From the NCBI GenBank assembly GCA_045601805.1, contig JAZSAJ010000005.1:1-16555 (forward strand): DNA of 16,555 nt, given 5' to 3'. The notes under the pieces are model-generated. The model did not search any database. It worked only from the letters and a program-made list of their open reading frames with translations, and was not told the DNA's origin. Of the stretch, positions 1 through 7,317 are shown in pieces; position 1 is the stretch's first letter, and every line of letters starts with the position of its first letter. Both the position numbers and the translations under genes were made by a program. The DNA comes from SIG607 sp045601805. Lineage in GTDB: Bacteria > Bacillota > Clostridia > Oscillospirales > Acutalibacteraceae.

Positions 1-15
1 CTGAGCTATGCTCCC
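1..15 (-). tRNA. tRNA gene, 5' end only (cut by window edge)
   Basis: Read on the minus strand, these bases are GGGAGCATAGCTCAG: a 7-nt acceptor strand (GGGAGCA), the invariant-type TA at positions 8-9, and the start of a D arm (GCTCAG). This is the canonical opening of a bacterial tRNA. A matching promoter lies just upstream at 48-76. The anticodon is outside the window, so the isotype cannot be read. The acceptor sequence resembles clostridial tRNA-Val genes as I remember them, which is a weak guess. Confidence 0.75.
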
Positions 16-47
16 ACATTCTTTGCCTGTCGCGTTGCGACTTTGAT

Positions 48-76
48 ATAATATCACAAATGAGCCGCTTTGTCAA
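48..76 (-). promoter_or_regulatory. Sigma-70/SigA-type promoter for the tRNA
   Basis: On the minus strand TTGACA (76-71) is followed by a 17-nt spacer and TATTAT (53-48). The expected start is near position 41, giving a leader of about 26 nt before the tRNA 5' end at 15. The leader opens with a perfect small hairpin, GTCGC-aac-GCGAC (41-29). The promoter begins only about 18 bases past the hslO stop codon and no terminator separates them, so read-through from hslO may also feed the tRNA. Confidence 0.75.
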
Positions 77-94
77 CACTTTTTTTGCACTTTT

Positions 95-979
95 TTATTC
101 TTTTTTCATTTTTGCTATTTCGTTTATTTCTTTAGGAGTAAAACTATAGTTATTATTGCAAAAATGACACTCTACATTTATTGGTTTACCCTCTGCAGCC
201 ATTTGGAGCAGTTCTTCCTTTTCAATGCCTGCAAGCATTTTAACAGTTCTTTCTCTTGAACAAGAACATTTATAGGAAGTTTCTGTTTCATAAAGAATTT
301 CAGTATTAAATCCGTCAAGCGCCATAAACAAAATTTTATTAATAGTTTTACCCTCGCTCATTAAATTGGTAACGCTTGGAAGTTTTTTAATATTCTCTTC
401 AAGTTTATCAATAGTTTTATTATCGGCACCGGGCAAAAGTTGAATAATATAACCGCCTGCGCAGTTTACCGTTAAATCGGGGTTTACCAAAACACCCAAT
501 GCACAAACAGTTGGTATTTGTTCGCTTATGGCATAGTAAGCCGTTATATCTTCGGCAATTTCGCCCGAAAACAGCGGAATAGAGCCGTTATAGGGTTCTT
601 TTAAGCCAACATCTTTAATAACCGTTAGCATGCCGTTTTTGCCACCCAGTGCGCCAGACACATCAAGTTTGCCGTTTTCCTTTAAAGGAATTTCAACAAC
701 CGGGTCGGTTGTATAGCCGCGAACATCGCCGTCACTGTTAGATACTGCCACAACCGCTTTTGCAGGGCCATCGCCCGAAATTCTTAAAGTTATGGTGTTA
801 TCCTTTCCTTTAAGCATATTGCCCATCATAGAAGCCGCCGTTAACAACCTGCCAAGTGCGGCAGTCATTACTGCCGAAGTTTTATGGTACTGCTCTGCCT
901 TGCTTACAATATCGGTTGAATCTACCGCAATAGCCATAACGGCGCCGTCAACAGTTATTGCGCGAATAAGTTTACCCAT
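95..979 (-). CDS. hslO: Hsp33 redox-regulated holdase chaperone
   Basis: 294 aa, the usual length for Hsp33. This cytoplasmic chaperone is activated by oxidative unfolding and holds unfolded proteins until DnaK can refold them. The N-terminal core spans roughly residues 1-225. The C-terminal redox switch carries all four zinc cysteines in the family pattern: C238-S-C240, then C271-H-F-C274. The ATG at 979 has AAAGGA about 9 nt upstream. That site lies inside the last codons of the methyltransferase gene, whose stop ends 5 nt before this start, so the two genes are probably translationally linked. In Bacillus hslO also lies downstream of ftsH, which supports the call. It is the last gene of the minus-strand run, with a tRNA promoter immediately after its stop. 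Confidence 0.96.
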   Translation of the reverse strand: MGKLIRAITVDGAVMAIAVDSTDIVSKAEQYHKTSAVMTAALGRLLTAASMMGNMLKGKDNTITLRISGDGPAKAVVAVSNSDGDVRGYTTDPVVEIPLKENGKLDVSGALGGKNGMLTVIKDVGLKEPYNGSIPLFSGEIAEDITAYYAISEQIPTVCALGVLVNPDLTVNCAGGYIIQLLPGADNKTIDKLEENIKKLPSVTNLMSEGKTINKILFMALDGFNTEILYETETSYKCSCSRERTVKMLAGIEKEELLQMAAEGKPINVECHFCNNNYSFTPKEINEIAKMKKE

Positions 980-984
980 TTGTT

Positions 985-1728
985 TTATTCCTTTCTTGCT
1001 ACATAAATGCTTCTTTGCGTTTTGGCACCAGGCCTTGAAAAACCATTTTCACAATGTACGGCTATAAGTTGAAGCCCTGCCTTTTTAAGCATTTGTTTTA
1101 ACTGGTCTTTACTGTATACTCGTTCAGAAAACTCAACAGTTTCCCTTTTGTAGCCATCATTTTCCTTTTCAAAGAAATCAAGTTCAATATTGCTTATTTT
1201 ACGCGAGTTATCCCAAAAGTTTTGCCACACCAAATACACTTCTTCGTTTTCTAAAACAAATGTATTATTTCCAAGAATTTCTTTTTGCTTGTATTCGGTG
1301 TTTACATCAAACACAAAAAGGCGGTCTTTTTCTAAAAACAGCGAAATTTTGTTAAAACTTTCTTGTAACTGCCTTTTGCTTACAATATGGTTTACTGTAT
1401 CAAGCAAACACACTGCTCCGTCTACAGTGCCAAATAAATCAAGTTCATCGGCGCTTTGGTTTAAATATAGAATATCTTGTTTTTCTTTTTCTGCCTTTTC
1501 TTTAGCAACCGATAACATACCCTCGCTTATATCAACACCAATAACATCAATGCCATTTTTATAAAAACATCGTGAAAAATTACCGCTGCCGCAACCAACC
1601 TCTAAAAGAAGCGTGGGCAGGCGGTCGTAACGCTTAAAAATTTCGCAAATATGCTCGGTTTTGCCTTTATAATCAACATCTTCGGTAAAGGCATCGTAAT
1701 ATTTAGAAAAAATATCGTAATTTTCCAA
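985..1728 (-). CDS. SAM-dependent class I methyltransferase, substrate unknown
   Basis: 247 aa from the preferred start. The AdoMet-binding motif I is clear near residues 41-52 (LLEVGCGSGNFS), followed by the acidic end of strand beta2 (VIGVDIS) and a later LLDTVNHI segment. The N-terminus (YDIFSKYYDAF) is typical of small-molecule or unassigned methyltransferases of the Methyltransf_11/25 type. I see no feature that identifies the substrate. The frame is open to a GTG at 1737, but that GTG is itself part of the Shine-Dalgarno-like AGGTG. A TTG at 1728 sits 6 nt after AGGTG and is the more likely start. The gene occupies the place that coaX (type III pantothenate kinase) has in Bacillus between ftsH and hslO, but it is not a kinase. 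It lies just below a hairpin that may limit transcription from ftsH. Confidence 0.88.
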   Translation of the reverse strand: MENYDIFSKYYDAFTEDVDYKGKTEHICEIFKRYDRLPTLLLEVGCGSGNFSRCFYKNGIDVIGVDISEGMLSVAKEKAEKEKQDILYLNQSADELDLFGTVDGAVCLLDTVNHIVSKRQLQESFNKISLFLEKDRLFVFDVNTEYKQKEILGNNTFVLENEEVYLVWQNFWDNSRKISNIELDFFEKENDGYKRETVEFSERVYSKDQLKQMLKKAGLQLIAVHCENGFSRPGAKTQRSIYVARKE

Positions 1729-1743
1729 AAGTGTCACCTACTA

Positions 1744-1770
1744 TAAAACGGACAGAAACTGTCCGTTTTA
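1744..1770 (-). terminator. Inverted repeat between ftsH and methyltransferase, probable weak terminator
   Basis: TAAAACGGACA (1744-1754) and its exact complement TGTCCGTTTTA (1760-1770) form an 11-bp stem; a further G-C pair can close a 3-nt loop. On the minus strand the descending arm ends in TTTTA, but the U-run is inside the stem and no longer T-tract follows. Termination after ftsH is therefore likely to be partial. I see no clear promoter between it and the methyltransferase start at 1728, so the last two genes probably depend on read-through. An operator or mRNA-processing hairpin is a possible alternative. Confidence 0.6.
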
Positions 1771-1778
1771 ATGTGTAA

Positions 1779-3623
1779 TTATTCTGCTGCGCCTTCCATA
1801 ATTTTACGGAATTCATCGCCGCCGATTTTTTCTTGGTTAAAGAGCAATTTGGCAACTTCGTTAAGTTTATCCATATTGGCTTTAAGAATATCCAATGCGC
1901 GTTTATATTGGTTCATTACAATTTCTTCAATTTCATCGTCAATAGATGCCGCAACTTTTTCGGAATAGTTGGGTGTTGAAGAAAAATCGCGGCCCAAGAA
2001 AACTTCGTTATTGTCGTTGCCGTAAGCAACCAAACCAAGTTTTTCGCTCATACCAAACTTGGTAACCATTTTTCTGGCAAGTTCAGTTGCGCGCTGAATA
2101 TCGTTAGAAGCTCCTGTGCAAATATCGTCTTGAGTAAGGGCTTCTGCCGCACGGCCGCCCAAAAGCGAACAAATTTGTTCAACCATTGAATTTCTTGAAA
2201 CATGGCCCTTTTCTTCGGTGGGTACGTACATAGTATAACCTGCAGCCATACCGCGAGGAATAATAGAAATTTGATGCACAGGGTCTTGTGTGGGCAAGAA
2301 GTAAGAAACAACAGCGTGACCAGCTTCGTGATAAGAGGTAATCATCTTATCTTTATCTTTAATAATGTGCGATTTCTTTTCGGTACCCATAACAACCTTA
2401 ATGGTTGCTTCGTCAACTTCTTCTTGTGTAATTGCCTTTTTGCCGTGACGAACAGCCAAAAGTGCGCTTTCGTTCATAAGGTTTTCAAGGTCGGCACCCG
2501 TAAAGCCAACCGTTGAATGAGCAATGGTTTTTAAATCAACATCGGGGCCCAAGGGTTTACCGCGTGAATGAACCTTTAAAATTTCTTCTCTGCCCTTTGC
2601 ATCGGGGTAATTTACGGTGATTTGACGGTCAAAACGGCCGGGGCGAAGTAACGCTTTATCTAAAATATCGGGGCGGTTGGTTGCTGCCATAACAATTACG
2701 CCTTCGTTTGCGCCAAAACCGTCCATTTCAACAAGCAACTGGTTTAAGGTTTGTTCGCGTTCATCGTGGCCGCCGCCCAGACCTGCGCCTCTTTGTCTGC
2801 CCACAGCGTCAATTTCATCTATAAACACAATAGCGGGTGAGTTTTTCTTGGCTTCGTCAAACAAATCCCTAACCCTTGAAGCACCTACACCAACAAACAT
2901 TTCAACAAAATCGGAACCTGAAATGCTAAAGAACGGAACACCTGCTTCGCCGGCAACTGCGCGCGCAAGTAAGGTTTTACCTGTACCCGGAGGGCCAACA
3001 AGCAACACGCCTTTGGGAATTCTTGCGCCCAATTCGTCAAACTTTTTGGGGTCTTTAAGGAAATCAACAATTTCTGCCATTTCCTCTTTTTCTTCATCGG
3101 CACCAGCAACATCGGCAAAGGTGGTTTTACGCTTGGTTTCGCGTTTATATTTTGCCTTGCCAAAGGTCATAGTTTTATCGGCGCCCATTGATGCACTCAT
3201 ACGGCGCATAAACACAACAACGAAAATAACCATAACAACCGCCAAAAGAACTGTTGGCAAAAGCTGAACTACCCAGGCCATACCGTCGCCGCTTTTATAA
3301 TCCATTTTAATTGGCTTTTCGGGGTTTTCTTCGTTATATTTCATAACGAACTCATTTACATCGTTATAAAATATTGATGGGTCGGCCATAGTATAACGGT
3401 GTGTTTTGCCGTCATTTGCAGTTTTATAAACAAGTTCACCGCTATAAAGGTTAAGGGTGTATTCCGAAACCTCGCCGCTTTTTACCATAGTTACTATATC
3501 GTAATAGGTTGGGCCAACATTTCCCCTGCCAAAAAGCGATACACTTGCTATGGCCAAAATTAGAATTACGGGAATTCCAATATATAATAATACATTTTTC
3601 AAGTTTTTCTTCAAAACCTGCAC
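1779..3623 (-). CDS. ftsH: FtsH, membrane-anchored ATP-dependent zinc metalloprotease
   Basis: 614 aa, normal for FtsH. It degrades misassembled membrane proteins and some regulators as a hexamer in the cytoplasmic membrane. Order of parts: TM1 about residues 11-30, a short extracytoplasmic domain to about 113, TM2 about 116-139, then the AAA+ module. Walker A is GPPGTGKT (210-217), Walker B is IVFIDEID (265-272), and the second region of homology runs about 315-333 with RPGRFDR. The protease site is HEAGH (432-436), and D508 in the TGASNDIQRAT stretch is the likely third zinc ligand. Residues are numbered from a GTG at 3623. AAAGGA stands only 1 nt before that GTG but 9 nt before an in-frame TTG at 3614, which would give MKKNLKN..., so the TTG is the better candidate. 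hpt lies 34 nt upstream, matching the conserved hpt-ftsH order of Firmicutes. Confidence 0.98.
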   Translation of the reverse strand: MQVLKKNLKNVLLYIGIPVILILAIASVSLFGRGNVGPTYYDIVTMVKSGEVSEYTLNLYSGELVYKTANDGKTHRYTMADPSIFYNDVNEFVMKYNEENPEKPIKMDYKSGDGMAWVVQLLPTVLLAVVMVIFVVVFMRRMSASMGADKTMTFGKAKYKRETKRKTTFADVAGADEEKEEMAEIVDFLKDPKKFDELGARIPKGVLLVGPPGTGKTLLARAVAGEAGVPFFSISGSDFVEMFVGVGASRVRDLFDEAKKNSPAIVFIDEIDAVGRQRGAGLGGGHDEREQTLNQLLVEMDGFGANEGVIVMAATNRPDILDKALLRPGRFDRQITVNYPDAKGREEILKVHSRGKPLGPDVDLKTIAHSTVGFTGADLENLMNESALLAVRHGKKAITQEEVDEATIKVVMGTEKKSHIIKDKDKMITSYHEAGHAVVSYFLPTQDPVHQISIIPRGMAAGYTMYVPTEEKGHVSRNSMVEQICSLLGGRAAEALTQDDICTGASNDIQRATELARKMVTKFGMSEKLGLVAYGNDNNEVFLGRDFSSTPNYSEKVAASIDDEIEEIVMNQYKRALDILKANMDKLNEVAKLLFNQEKIGGDEFRKIMEGAAE

Positions 3624-3657
3624 ATCCTTTCGCTAACTTAACTGTAAAACTTTGGGT

Positions 3658-4191
3658 TTAACTATAAACCTTAGGGTCTAAAACACCAACATAAGGTAAA
3701 TTTCTGTATAATTCATTATAATCAAGCCCGTAACCAACAACAAATTTATCGGGTATAACTGCGCCGACATAGTCTGCCTCAATGGGCACGGTGCGATTAC
3801 TAGGTTTATCTAAAAGCGTACAAAGTTTTATGCTTGCAGGTTGGCGAAGCTTCAAAACATTTACTATGTAATCAAGCGACCTACCCGATTCAAGTATATC
3901 TTCAATTACCACCACATGATAATCCTTTATATCAATATTTATATCTTTTTTGAAATTAACCGCTCCTGTGCTTTTGGTGCCTTGGTAAGAAGAAATTGCC
4001 ATAAAATCAATTTGGCACGGTACGGTTACCTCACGCAGTAAATCTGACATAAAAACAACCGAACCGTTTAAAATACCAACAAGCAATAATTTTTTGCCTT
4101 CGTAATCTTTAGAAATTTGTTCGCCTAAGCGCTTACATATTTTTTTAATTTCTTCTTCACTTAACAGAATTTCACAAACATCGTTATGCAT
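3658..4191 (-). CDS. hpt: Hypoxanthine(-guanine) phosphoribosyltransferase
   Basis: 177 aa from the chosen ATG. It salvages hypoxanthine and/or guanine to IMP and GMP using PRPP in the cytoplasm. The PRPP-binding loop is at about residues 93-106 (VVVIEDILESGRSL), with the acidic pair E97-D98. KFVVGYGLDYNELYRNLPYVG near the C-terminus is the conserved purine-contact and closing segment. The frame is open to 4230, but that extension lies mostly inside tilS; AAGGGGAAAG just upstream of the ATG at 4191 fixes the start. The gap to the tilS stop is 13 nt, and tilS-hpt-ftsH is a classic Firmicute order. One oddity: the position usually held by the catalytic aspartate (D in DSG/DTG) is glutamate here, E101-S-G. 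Confidence 0.95.
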   Translation of the reverse strand: MHNDVCEILLSEEEIKKICKRLGEQISKDYEGKKLLLVGILNGSVVFMSDLLREVTVPCQIDFMAISSYQGTKSTGAVNFKKDINIDIKDYHVVVIEDILESGRSLDYIVNVLKLRQPASIKLCTLLDKPSNRTVPIEADYVGAVIPDKFVVGYGLDYNELYRNLPYVGVLDPKVYS

Positions 4192-4204
4192 AAAACTTTC
4201 CCCT

Positions 4205-5485
4205 TTATTCTTCTGTTTCTTTGCATTCAATATAAAAAACTTTTTTGGTGTTTTCGTTTACACGGTAATCTTTATTTGTTCCGTAACCGTAAACCCAAGC
4301 AACACCTTTTAAATCAGATACAACAGGAATGGTATTACGCAGTTCTTTTTCTATTTTATCTTCATTAAAAAGTTTTTTAAGTGTTTTTGTGACACGTCTT
4401 TCTGCAAGTGTAAATTTATCACCATCTTGTTTGGTCCTTACAGTTAGTATGCCATCTATTTTATCACAGTCAATTGAATTTTTTAATAACAAATTATTAA
4501 TTTTTTTACCGTCAATTTTTTTTTCTTTTATTGTAACCTTAAACTGTTTTGGTTTAGCAGTAAACGGGCAAACAGAAACGGCATTTTCTTTAACATAAAC
4601 AAACCTGTCTTTGCAAACACTGATTTTAGTTTCGCTTCCAAGCGAATTTAAAATTTCATTTACCCTTGAAGAATTTGCTTCTATTCCGTTTTCTTTTAAA
4701 TAAAGAATTATAAGCCGTGAAAGTATCGCAAAATGCTCTTCTTTGTTTAATAAAAGAATATTATTTTTTTTACAGTTTTTATAACATTTTTCCGCCTGTA
4801 AATCTATATATTCCCTGTCCCCGTTTACCGAATTAACAAGGCGTGTAACGGCATTATTAACAGACGGGTTAAGTTGTTTTAAAAGCGGAACAACATTTAA
4901 ACGAATAAAATTTCTTGAGCAAACTGCCGCTAAATTGGTTGAATCGGTAACAAAATCATATCCGTTTTCTTTGCAATATTCTTCGGTTTGTTCGCTTGTA
5001 ACGCTTAAAAGCGGACGAACAAAAATACCTCTCCTTTGCGGTATTCCGCAAAGGCCAACAATACCGCTTCCGCGCGTTATGTGCAAAAGAAGCGTTTCAA
5101 GGTTATCGCTTGCCGTGTGTGCGGTTGCCACAACGCCTTTGTTTACTTTTGTTAAAAAGGCATACCGAAGTTGCCTTGCGGCGTCTTCAATGCCAATTTT
5201 TTGTTCTTTTGCATAAGCGCTTACATCACCGCGCTCTACAATAATTGGAACATTTAACTTCTTGCAAAGCGAAATAACAAATTCTTCATCGCGGAAAGAT
5301 TCTTCACCGCGCAGTAAATGGTTAAAATGCGCCGCATAAATATTAAGCCCAAATTCCCCTTTTAGTTCTAAAAGCCCATATAAAAGCGCAACCGAATCTT
5401 TTCCGCCCGAAAGCGCAACGGTAATATTCTTTTCGTTTTCCTTTAAATTTAAGGCGTTTAAAGCCGCCCTTAACTGTTCTTTCAT
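4205..5485 (-). CDS. tilS: tRNA(Ile)-lysidine synthase
   Basis: 426 aa. TilS converts C34 of the CAU-anticodon tRNA-Ile to lysidine using ATP and lysine, which lets it read AUA instead of AUG. The N-terminal PP-loop ATP pyrophosphatase motif is SGGKDS (26-31). It is followed by HFNHLLRGEES (from 53), the family's second motif, and TAHTASDNLETLLLHITRGSG. The C-terminal TilS domain is recognisable by GDKF, LKKLFNEDKI and the RNTIPVV segment. The frame is open to 5533, but the ATG at 5485 forms an ATGA overlap with the dnaB stop. It gives a normal N-terminus and no upstream Shine-Dalgarno is evident, so the gene is probably translationally coupled to dnaB. hpt follows after 13 nt. Confidence 0.96.
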   Translation of the reverse strand: MKEQLRAALNALNLKENEKNITVALSGGKDSVALLYGLLELKGEFGLNIYAAHFNHLLRGEESFRDEEFVISLCKKLNVPIIVERGDVSAYAKEQKIGIEDAARQLRYAFLTKVNKGVVATAHTASDNLETLLLHITRGSGIVGLCGIPQRRGIFVRPLLSVTSEQTEEYCKENGYDFVTDSTNLAAVCSRNFIRLNVVPLLKQLNPSVNNAVTRLVNSVNGDREYIDLQAEKCYKNCKKNNILLLNKEEHFAILSRLIILYLKENGIEANSSRVNEILNSLGSETKISVCKDRFVYVKENAVSVCPFTAKPKQFKVTIKEKKIDGKKINNLLLKNSIDCDKIDGILTVRTKQDGDKFTLAERRVTKTLKKLFNEDKIEKELRNTIPVVSDLKGVAWVYGYGTNKDYRVNENTKKVFYIECKETEE

Positions 5486-6855
5486 TCGCTGAATTTCGCA
5501 GGCGAGGTAAAGCGTGTGTATCTGCCGTCCCAATAAAGTTCAACACTGCCAATTTCACCGTGACGGTTTTTAGCCACAATACATTCGGCCTTGTTGGGGT
5601 CGCCTTTTTGCGAATCCTCCGCCTTTTCGTTATCGTAATATGTTTCGCGGTACAAGAAAAGCACTATATCTGCATCCTGTTCAATAGAACCCGAATCTCT
5701 TAAATCTGAAAGCGCAGGTTTATGCGATTTTAAGGTTTTAGATTCGGTTGCACGCGAAAGCTGAGCGCAAACAATAACAGGAATATTTAATTCCTTTGCC
5801 ATTATTTTAAGACTTCTTGTAATTTCAGAAATTTCTTGAACGCGGTTATCGGTGCGCCTTGGTGAATGCATAAGACCTAAATAGTCAACCACACACAAAT
5901 CAACATTTTTCATTCTGCGCAGTTTTGCCTTCATTTCGGCAACCGTAATACCCGAACTTTCATCAAAATAAATATTGGCTTTTGAAAGGTTTGCTGAAGC
6001 ATCTGCCAAGCGGTTCCATTCGTCAGCATCAAGCTCACCTGTGCGCAATTTTTCGCTTTTAATTGCGGCTTCGCTTGAAAGCATACGCTGGGCAAGTTGG
6101 TCGCGCGTCATTTCAAGCGAGAAAAACGCAACGGTTTTGCCTGCTTGCATAGCAACATTACGAACAATGTTTAATGCAAACGAAGTTTTACCCATACCGG
6201 GACGCGCGCCCAAAATTATAAGGTCAGATTTATTAAGACCTGTAATTTTTTTGTCTAGTTCGCCAATTCCCGTTGGAATACCAATATAATCGGCTTTTGT
6301 TTCGGGGTTGGTAATTTTTAAAAGGCGGTCGTAAGTTTCATTTTCAATAACCGCTTTAATATGTTCAAGGCCCGAAACTATACGGCCCTGCCTTATATCG
6401 TAAATACGTTGTTCGGCGCTTTCTAAAAGGCGGTCGCCTTCTGTTGTGTTTTCGGTGGCATCTTTAATAATTTCCCTTGAGGCCTCAATAAGTGCCCTTG
6501 CAAAATAACGCTCACGAACAATTGCCGCGTAGGTTAGCACATTAGCGCTTGAAGGCACCCTTTGAACAAGTTCTTTTAAATATGCCTTGCCGCCTGCTTC
6601 ATCGTATGTTCCGCTTTTTTTAAGGCGGTCAACCAGCGCTATGTAATCTATTTTCATATTCATTTCAAGCATAACGGCTAATGCTTTGTAAATTTCTTTA
6701 TGCTGAGGAATATAAAAATACTCGTCACTTAATTGAATAACAAGGTCGTTAAAGCAAGCAGGGTCTATAAGAATAGAACCAAGCACTGCTTGTTCGGCAT
6801 CAATATCAAACGGCAATCCGCCGTCAAGGTCAAGAATTACTCTGTCCTCTGCCAT
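5482..6855 (-). CDS. dnaB: Replicative DNA helicase (DnaB; DnaC in Bacillus)
   Basis: 457 aa, full length. It is the hexameric fork helicase that unwinds DNA ahead of the replisome. The N-terminal primase-interacting domain starts with DIDAEQAVLGSIL (about 18-30). After a linker, the RecA-like domain carries Walker A GARPGMGKT (216-224), the FFSLEM segment (244-249) and Walker B CVVDYLGLM (321-329). Further conserved stretches are AQLSRATE (364-371), SDLRDSGSIEQDADIV (383-398) and KNRHG (429-433), whose arginine is the likely finger. No intein interrupts it. The ATG at 6855 has AAGGGGAT upstream. The gene follows rplI by 10 nt, the widely conserved rplI-dnaB pairing, and its stop overlaps the tilS start by 4 nt. 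Confidence 0.98.
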   Translation of the reverse strand: MAEDRVILDLDGGLPFDIDAEQAVLGSILIDPACFNDLVIQLSDEYFYIPQHKEIYKALAVMLEMNMKIDYIALVDRLKKSGTYDEAGGKAYLKELVQRVPSSANVLTYAAIVRERYFARALIEASREIIKDATENTTEGDRLLESAEQRIYDIRQGRIVSGLEHIKAVIENETYDRLLKITNPETKADYIGIPTGIGELDKKITGLNKSDLIILGARPGMGKTSFALNIVRNVAMQAGKTVAFFSLEMTRDQLAQRMLSSEAAIKSEKLRTGELDADEWNRLADASANLSKANIYFDESSGITVAEMKAKLRRMKNVDLCVVDYLGLMHSPRRTDNRVQEISEITRSLKIMAKELNIPVIVCAQLSRATESKTLKSHKPALSDLRDSGSIEQDADIVLFLYRETYYDNEKAEDSQKGDPNKAECIVAKNRHGEIGSVELYWDGRYTRFTSPAKFSE

Positions 6856-6865
6856 TTTTATCCCC

Positions 6866-7306
6866 TTACTCTTTTACTAAAACATTTATTTTTGCTGAAA
6901 TACCTGTATACAAACGAATTTCGGCGGTGTATTCGCCAAAGTTTTTAATGTCGTTAACCTGCATTTTTTTGCGGTCAATTTTAACACCCATACTTTTTTC
7001 TATTTCGGCGGCAATTTCTTTTGAAGTTATAGAACCGAAAAGTTTACCTTGGCTGCCTGCTTTTGCGTGAACAACCACATTTGCGCCGTTTAACTTTTTA
7101 GCAAGTTCTTTTGCCGCATCAATTTCTTCTTGTTTATGGTGGGCAGCTGCCGATTCCCTGCTTTTAAGTTCGCTCATTGCGGCAGCATTTGCTTCTATTG
7201 CAAGGTTTTTGGGGAACAAAAAGTTTCTGGCATAACCGTCGGAAACATTTACAAGTTCACCTTTTTTGCCCTGACCTTTTACATCTGCTAATAAAACTAC
7301 CTTCAT
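6866..7306 (-). CDS. rplI: 50S ribosomal protein L9
   Basis: 146 aa, typical for L9. The N-terminal globular rRNA-binding domain shows the family signature: MKVVLLADVKGQGKKGELV, then VSDGYARNFLFPKNLA. An alanine- and lysine-rich central helix (about residues 42-75) follows, then the C-terminal domain (GKLFGSITSKEIA, MGVKIDRKKM). The ATG at 7306 has AAGGTGAT 6 nt upstream, overlapping the end of rnj. It lies 11 nt after the rnj stop and 10 nt before dnaB, so it is co-transcribed with both. In Bacillus the gene preceding rplI is gdpP (yybT); here that place is taken by RNase J. Confidence 0.98.
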   Translation of the reverse strand: MKVVLLADVKGQGKKGELVNVSDGYARNFLFPKNLAIEANAAAMSELKSRESAAAHHKQEEIDAAKELAKKLNGANVVVHAKAGSQGKLFGSITSKEIAAEIEKSMGVKIDRKKMQVNDIKNFGEYTAEIRLYTGISAKINVLVKE

Positions 7307-7317
7307 TTTTTATCACC

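Noticed and set aside
2677..3267. A 196-codon plus-strand open frame inside ftsH
   Set aside because: It lies wholly antisense to the strongly conserved AAA+ region, has a Ser/Pro/Thr-rich composition typical of a shadow frame, and shows no recognisable domain.
4192..4230. Extended start of hpt at 4230
   Set aside because: The extra 13 codons overlap the end of tilS and lack a suitable ribosome binding site; the ATG at 4191 has AAGGGGAAAG.
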